NCBI GenBank assembly: GCA_003476595.1 | Contig: DMTU01000146.1 | Coordinates: forward strand, 1 to 9,146 | Reading direction: 5' to 3' | DNA from: Acidimicrobiaceae bacterium | GTDB lineage: Bacteria; Actinomycetota; Acidimicrobiia; Acidimicrobiales; Salinilacustritrichaceae | DNA length: 9,146 nucleotides | Shown: positions 6,616 through 9,146 of the stretch, in pieces | How positions within the stretch are numbered: the stretch's first letter is position 1 | Layout of the letters: the number at the start of each line of letters is the position of its first letter | Translations under genes and position numbers: made by a program | Notes under the pieces: model-generated | Seen by the model: the letters and a program-made list of their open reading frames with translations, nothing else | What the model was told of the DNA's origin: nothing | The model's database searches: none

Positions 6616-8514
6616 TCAGAACTCCGGGTTCACGAGCTTCTTCAGCCAGAGGCCGCCGCAGGCGAGCATGAAGCCGGCGGCGCCGAGCATCGCCTGCCCG
6701 ATGCCCGAGGAGAACATCGGCTTGATGTAGTCCGGGTTCGAGCTGAAGATGAACCCGAACAGGCCGAAGGGCAGGACGAACAGGACCAGGGCGGAGATCT
6801 TGCCCTCGGCGGTGAGGGCGTCGACCTGGCGCTTGATGCGCGTCCGGGCCCGGATCGTCTCGCCGACCTGCTCGATGATCTCGGACAGGTTGCCGCCGAC
6901 GCTGGCCTGGATCTTGATGGCGTCGACGACCCAGTCGAAGTCCTTGGCGCCGATCCGGTACGACATGGCCTGGAGGGCGTCCTCGAGGCTGCGGCCGAGG
7001 CGGGTCTCCATGACGACCCGCTGGAACTCCTCGCTGGTCGGCGAGTCCGTCTCCCGGGCCACCGAGTCCAGCGTCTGGCCGAGGCCGTAGCCGGCGGTGA
7101 GCGAGCCGGCCATGAGCTGCAGCGTGTCGCCGAGCTGGTTCACGAACTGCTTGCGCCGGCGGCCGATCTTGAACTTGAGGAACAGCGGGATGCCGAGCCC
7201 GACCGGGATGGCCATCAGCAGGAAGTAGGGGATGCCGAACAGCAGGACGCCGACGAACAGGGCGGCGATCGCCACACCGAGGCAGACCACCACGAACTCG
7301 TTCGAGCGCATGGCCAGCCCGGCCCGGTCGAGGGTGTCGTCGAGGGAGCGACCGCGGTTGTTCTTCTCCAGGACCTGGGCCGAGATCCCCTCGAGGCGCT
7401 CCTGCACGCCGCTCTTGCGCTTCGTCTTCTGCTGCTTGGCCAGCTCCTTCTGCTGGCGGCGCTGCTCGCGGCGCTCGACGGCCTGTTCCGACCCCCGCAT
7501 GCCGTTCAGCAGGAGCAGGGCGCCGAGGCTGACGCCGAGGGCGGCGGCGACCGGGACCCAGGCGCCGGCGAGGATGCCGGCACCGGGCACGACCCGCGTC
7601 TCGTCGGCGACGTCGGGTACGAACTGGCGCACGGCGGCGTGCTCGAAGGTGGTGCTGACGGCGATGTCGGGGGCGTCGGCCATGGCGATGGTGAGCTCCG
7701 CGCTCTCGCCTTCGGAGCCCGAGGTCCAGCGGAGCTCGAAGAGCCCGCCGAGGCCGGCGCCGATCTCGGTGAGGACCTCGCGGAACTGCGCCGACTGCTC
7801 GATGGCGAGGACGTCGCCGCCGGCGGCGTCGGCGAAGGCCTGCAGGGTGCCGAGGTCCTGGTCGGGCGTCTGCAGGGCGACGAAGGAGGTGGCGACGGGC
7901 GTGGAGGCGAAGCGCTCGACGACGGCGTCGGCGGCGGTGTCGCTGGCGGAGTCGGCGCCGTCGGCGAGGACCACCAGGGCGTTGGTCCCGCCCCGCGAGG
8001 CGAGCTGGGCGATGCTGCGGTCGAGGCCGTCGAACAGGGCCGTGCCGCCGGCGGCGATGAGCCCGTCCACGGCGGCCTGCAGCGAGGCCCGGTCGGTGGA
8101 GAAGGGGTGCTGGATGACGGCCGAGTCACCGAAGCTGATGATGGACACGGGCACGTCGGCCGGGAGGGTCTCGAGCAGGTCGGCGACGGCGGCCTTGGCC
8201 TGCTGCATCGGCTCACCGGCCATGGAGCCGGAGACGTCGACGGCGACGACCAGGTTCAGGTCGTTGGTGCGCAGGCGCACCACGTCGACGTTCTGCTCCT
8301 CGCCGTCCTCGACGACCGTGAAGGCGGCCTCGGGGTCACCGGTGACGGTGGGGCCGGACACGACGGCGCGCACCAGCGGGAAGCCGTTGGCGTCGATGCT
8401 GCGGACCTCGAGGCCCTCGGACTGCGCGGCGACCGGCGTGGCCCCCGTGACCAGCAGCGCCGCGAGGGCGAGCAGGCCGGCGAGCAGGCGGGCGGTGCGG
8501 GATCGGGGGCTCAT
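6616..8514 (-). CDS. VWA domain fused to a TadB-type pilus platform protein (T2SSF)
   Basis: The 632-aa protein has two halves. Residues 1-30 are a cleavable-looking signal peptide (hydrophobic core LLAGLLALAALLVTG, end PVAA-QS). Residues 31-84 include a beta-rich segment with VVEDGEEQNV. Residues 85-255 are a von Willebrand A domain with an apparently complete metal site: D93-x-S95-x-S97, T158 in GGTALFDGL, D185 in LADGADS. A membrane helix (about 313-336) leads to a very basic Gln/Arg/Lys linker (340-370). A TadB-like module follows: two membrane helices (405-446), the T2SSF domain (about 450-572, with QLGDTLQLMAGSLTAGYGL and SVGGNLSEIIEQVGETIRAR), and two final helices (573-592, 605-624). 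The predicted topology is VWA outside and both T2SSF-flanking loops inside, agreeing with the positive-inside rule. TadB homologues are normally about half this length. The ATG forms an ATGA overlap with the cpaF stop, with AGGGA about 7 nt upstream. Confidence 0.93.
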   Translation of the reverse strand: MSPRSRTARLLAGLLALAALLVTGATPVAAQSEGLEVRSIDANGFPLVRAVVSGPTVTGDPEAAFTVVEDGEEQNVDVVRLRTNDLNLVVAVDVSGSMAGEPMQQAKAAVADLLETLPADVPVSIISFGDSAVIQHPFSTDRASLQAAVDGLIAAGGTALFDGLDRSIAQLASRGGTNALVVLADGADSASDTAADAVVERFASTPVATSFVALQTPDQDLGTLQAFADAAGGDVLAIEQSAQFREVLTEIGAGLGGLFELRWTSGSEGESAELTIAMADAPDIAVSTTFEHAAVRQFVPDVADETRVVPGAGILAGAWVPVAAALGVSLGALLLLNGMRGSEQAVERREQRRQQKELAKQQKTKRKSGVQERLEGISAQVLEKNNRGRSLDDTLDRAGLAMRSNEFVVVCLGVAIAALFVGVLLFGIPYFLLMAIPVGLGIPLFLKFKIGRRRKQFVNQLGDTLQLMAGSLTAGYGLGQTLDSVARETDSPTSEEFQRVVMETRLGRSLEDALQAMSYRIGAKDFDWVVDAIKIQASVGGNLSEIIEQVGETIRARTRIKRQVDALTAEGKISALVLFVLPFGLFGFIFSSNPDYIKPMFSSGIGQAMLGAAGFMLACGGLWLKKLVNPEF

Positions 8515-9146
8515 TCCTGGTTCCCTCCGAAGATGCGTTCCTCGAACTCGATCCCCAGCTCCTTGATGTGCTCGATGAAGCGGGGCCGGTAGCCGGTGGG
8601 GCGCAGGACGCCGAGCACCCGGCCGCTGGCGTCGAGGCCGGGCGAGTAGTCGAAGTCGAAGATCGGCAGGACCTCGATGTCGTCGCCGACGACGCGGCCG
8701 ACCTCGCAGATCTGCACGATGCGGCGGCTGCCGTCGCGCAGGCGGCCGATCTGGACGACCAGGTCGATGGCGCCGGCGATCTGCTGGCGGATGGCCTGCA
8801 TCGGGAACTCGATGCCGGCCATGAGCACCATGGTCTCGAGGCGGGTCATGGCGTCGCGGGGCGTGTTGGCGTGCAGCGTGGACAGCGACCCGGCGTGGCC
8901 GGTGTTCATGGCCTGGAGCATGTCCAGCGCCTCGCCGCCGCGGCACTCGCCGACGACGATGCGGTCGGGCCGCATGCGCAGGGCGGTGCGGACCAGGTCA
9001 CGGATCGAGATCTCGCCCCGGCCCTCGCTGTTGCCCGGGCGGGTCTCCATGCGCACGACGTGCTGCTGGCGCATCTGGAGCTCGACGACGTCCTCGATCG
9101 TGATGATGCGGTCGCCGTCGGGGATGAAGCTGGACAGCACGTTGAG
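8511..9146 (-). CDS. cpaF: CpaF/TadA-type secretion ATPase, C-terminal part (5' end beyond window)
   Basis: The 211 codons read into the window from the right edge and stop at TGA 8513-8511. They encode the C-terminal part of the hexameric ATPase that powers Tad/Flp pilus assembly. The frame is already open at the edge (LNVLSSFIPDG), so the apparent GTG at 9140 is an internal valine codon. Visible elements, numbered from the edge, are the Asp box ITIEDVVELQ (15-24), Walker B RIVVGECRGGEA (62-73, with E67) and the His box GHAGSLSTLHAN (83-94). The arginine-rich RMRPDR precedes Walker B. The P-loop lies outside the window. The tail FDFDYSPGLDASGRVLGVLR (163-182) and PRFIEHIKELGIEFEE (188-203) is of the type found in actinobacterial CpaF proteins. 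Its stop overlaps the start of the VWA-TadB gene by 4 nt, tying motor and platform in one operon. Confidence 0.95.
   Translation of the reverse strand, partial: LNVLSSFIPDGDRIITIEDVVELQMRQQHVVRMETRPGNSEGRGEISIRDLVRTALRMRPDRIVVGECRGGEALDMLQAMNTGHAGSLSTLHANTPRDAMTRLETMVLMAGIEFPMQAIRQQIAGAIDLVVQIGRLRDGSRRIVQICEVGRVVGDDIEVLPIFDFDYSPGLDASGRVLGVLRPTGYRPRFIEHIKELGIEFEERIFGGNQE

Noticed and set aside
5903..6730. A 275-codon plus-strand frame opposite the TadC gene
   Set aside because: It is composition-driven antisense of a confidently identified T2SSF gene; the product is Gly/His/Asp-rich without motifs.
8515..8946. N-terminal extension of the VWA-TadB frame upstream of 8514
   Set aside because: The added 144 residues are Arg/Pro/His-rich and are merely cpaF read in another frame. 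The ATG at 8514 has an SD, an ATGA overlap and begins a proper signal peptide.

Overview
The window is very GC-rich, and nearly every codon in its genes ends in G or C. All supported genes lie on the minus strand, so transcription runs from high to low coordinates. GTG starts, stop/start overlaps of the GTGA and ATGA type, SD-less starts with a TANNNT box just upstream, and a complete gatCAB operon all suggest a high-GC actinomycete. The flavour of several proteins (actinobacterial CpaF tail, DUF4112 protein, single-Cys DsbA-like protein) makes Acidimicrobiia (Iamia/Ilumatobacter-like) my best guess. That placement is an inference; no rRNA or taxonomic marker is present.

In transcription order there are four regions. 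(1) 9146-5714 is the end of a Tad/Flp-type pilus or type II secretion-like cluster. It holds the C-terminal part of a CpaF/TadA secretion ATPase (cut by the window edge), then a 632-aa protein joining a signal peptide and an extracytoplasmic von Willebrand A (VWA) domain to a TadB-type membrane platform module, then a TadC-type platform protein. The three genes are tightly coupled (4-nt overlap, then a 2-nt gap) and together would form the motor and inner-membrane platform of the machine. (2) 5687-4935 is a free-standing alpha/beta hydrolase of the Est30/monoacylglycerol-lipase type, ending in an 11-bp perfect hairpin that includes its stop codon. (3) 4878-1177 is gatC-gatA-gatB, encoding the tRNA-dependent Asp/Glu amidotransferase, followed by a small lipoprotein gene of unknown function. 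Each junction is a 4-nt stop/start overlap, so the lipoprotein appears translationally coupled to gatB. (4) 1092-1 holds a DUF4112 membrane protein, a 48-aa single-pass membrane protein, and the N-terminal 143 residues of a DsbA-family thioredoxin-fold oxidoreductase/isomerase that runs off the left edge.

The most interesting item is the VWA-TadB fusion, which physically ties a metal-binding adhesion-type domain outside the membrane to the pilus assembly platform. Secondary items are the lipoprotein welded to gatB, the unlisted 48-aa membrane protein, and three SD-less starts, each with a TANNNT box 6-7 nt upstream, as expected for leaderless transcripts. I found no tRNA, rRNA, CRISPR array, insertion sequence or phage gene. 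No stretch longer than about 90 bases lacks a gene.
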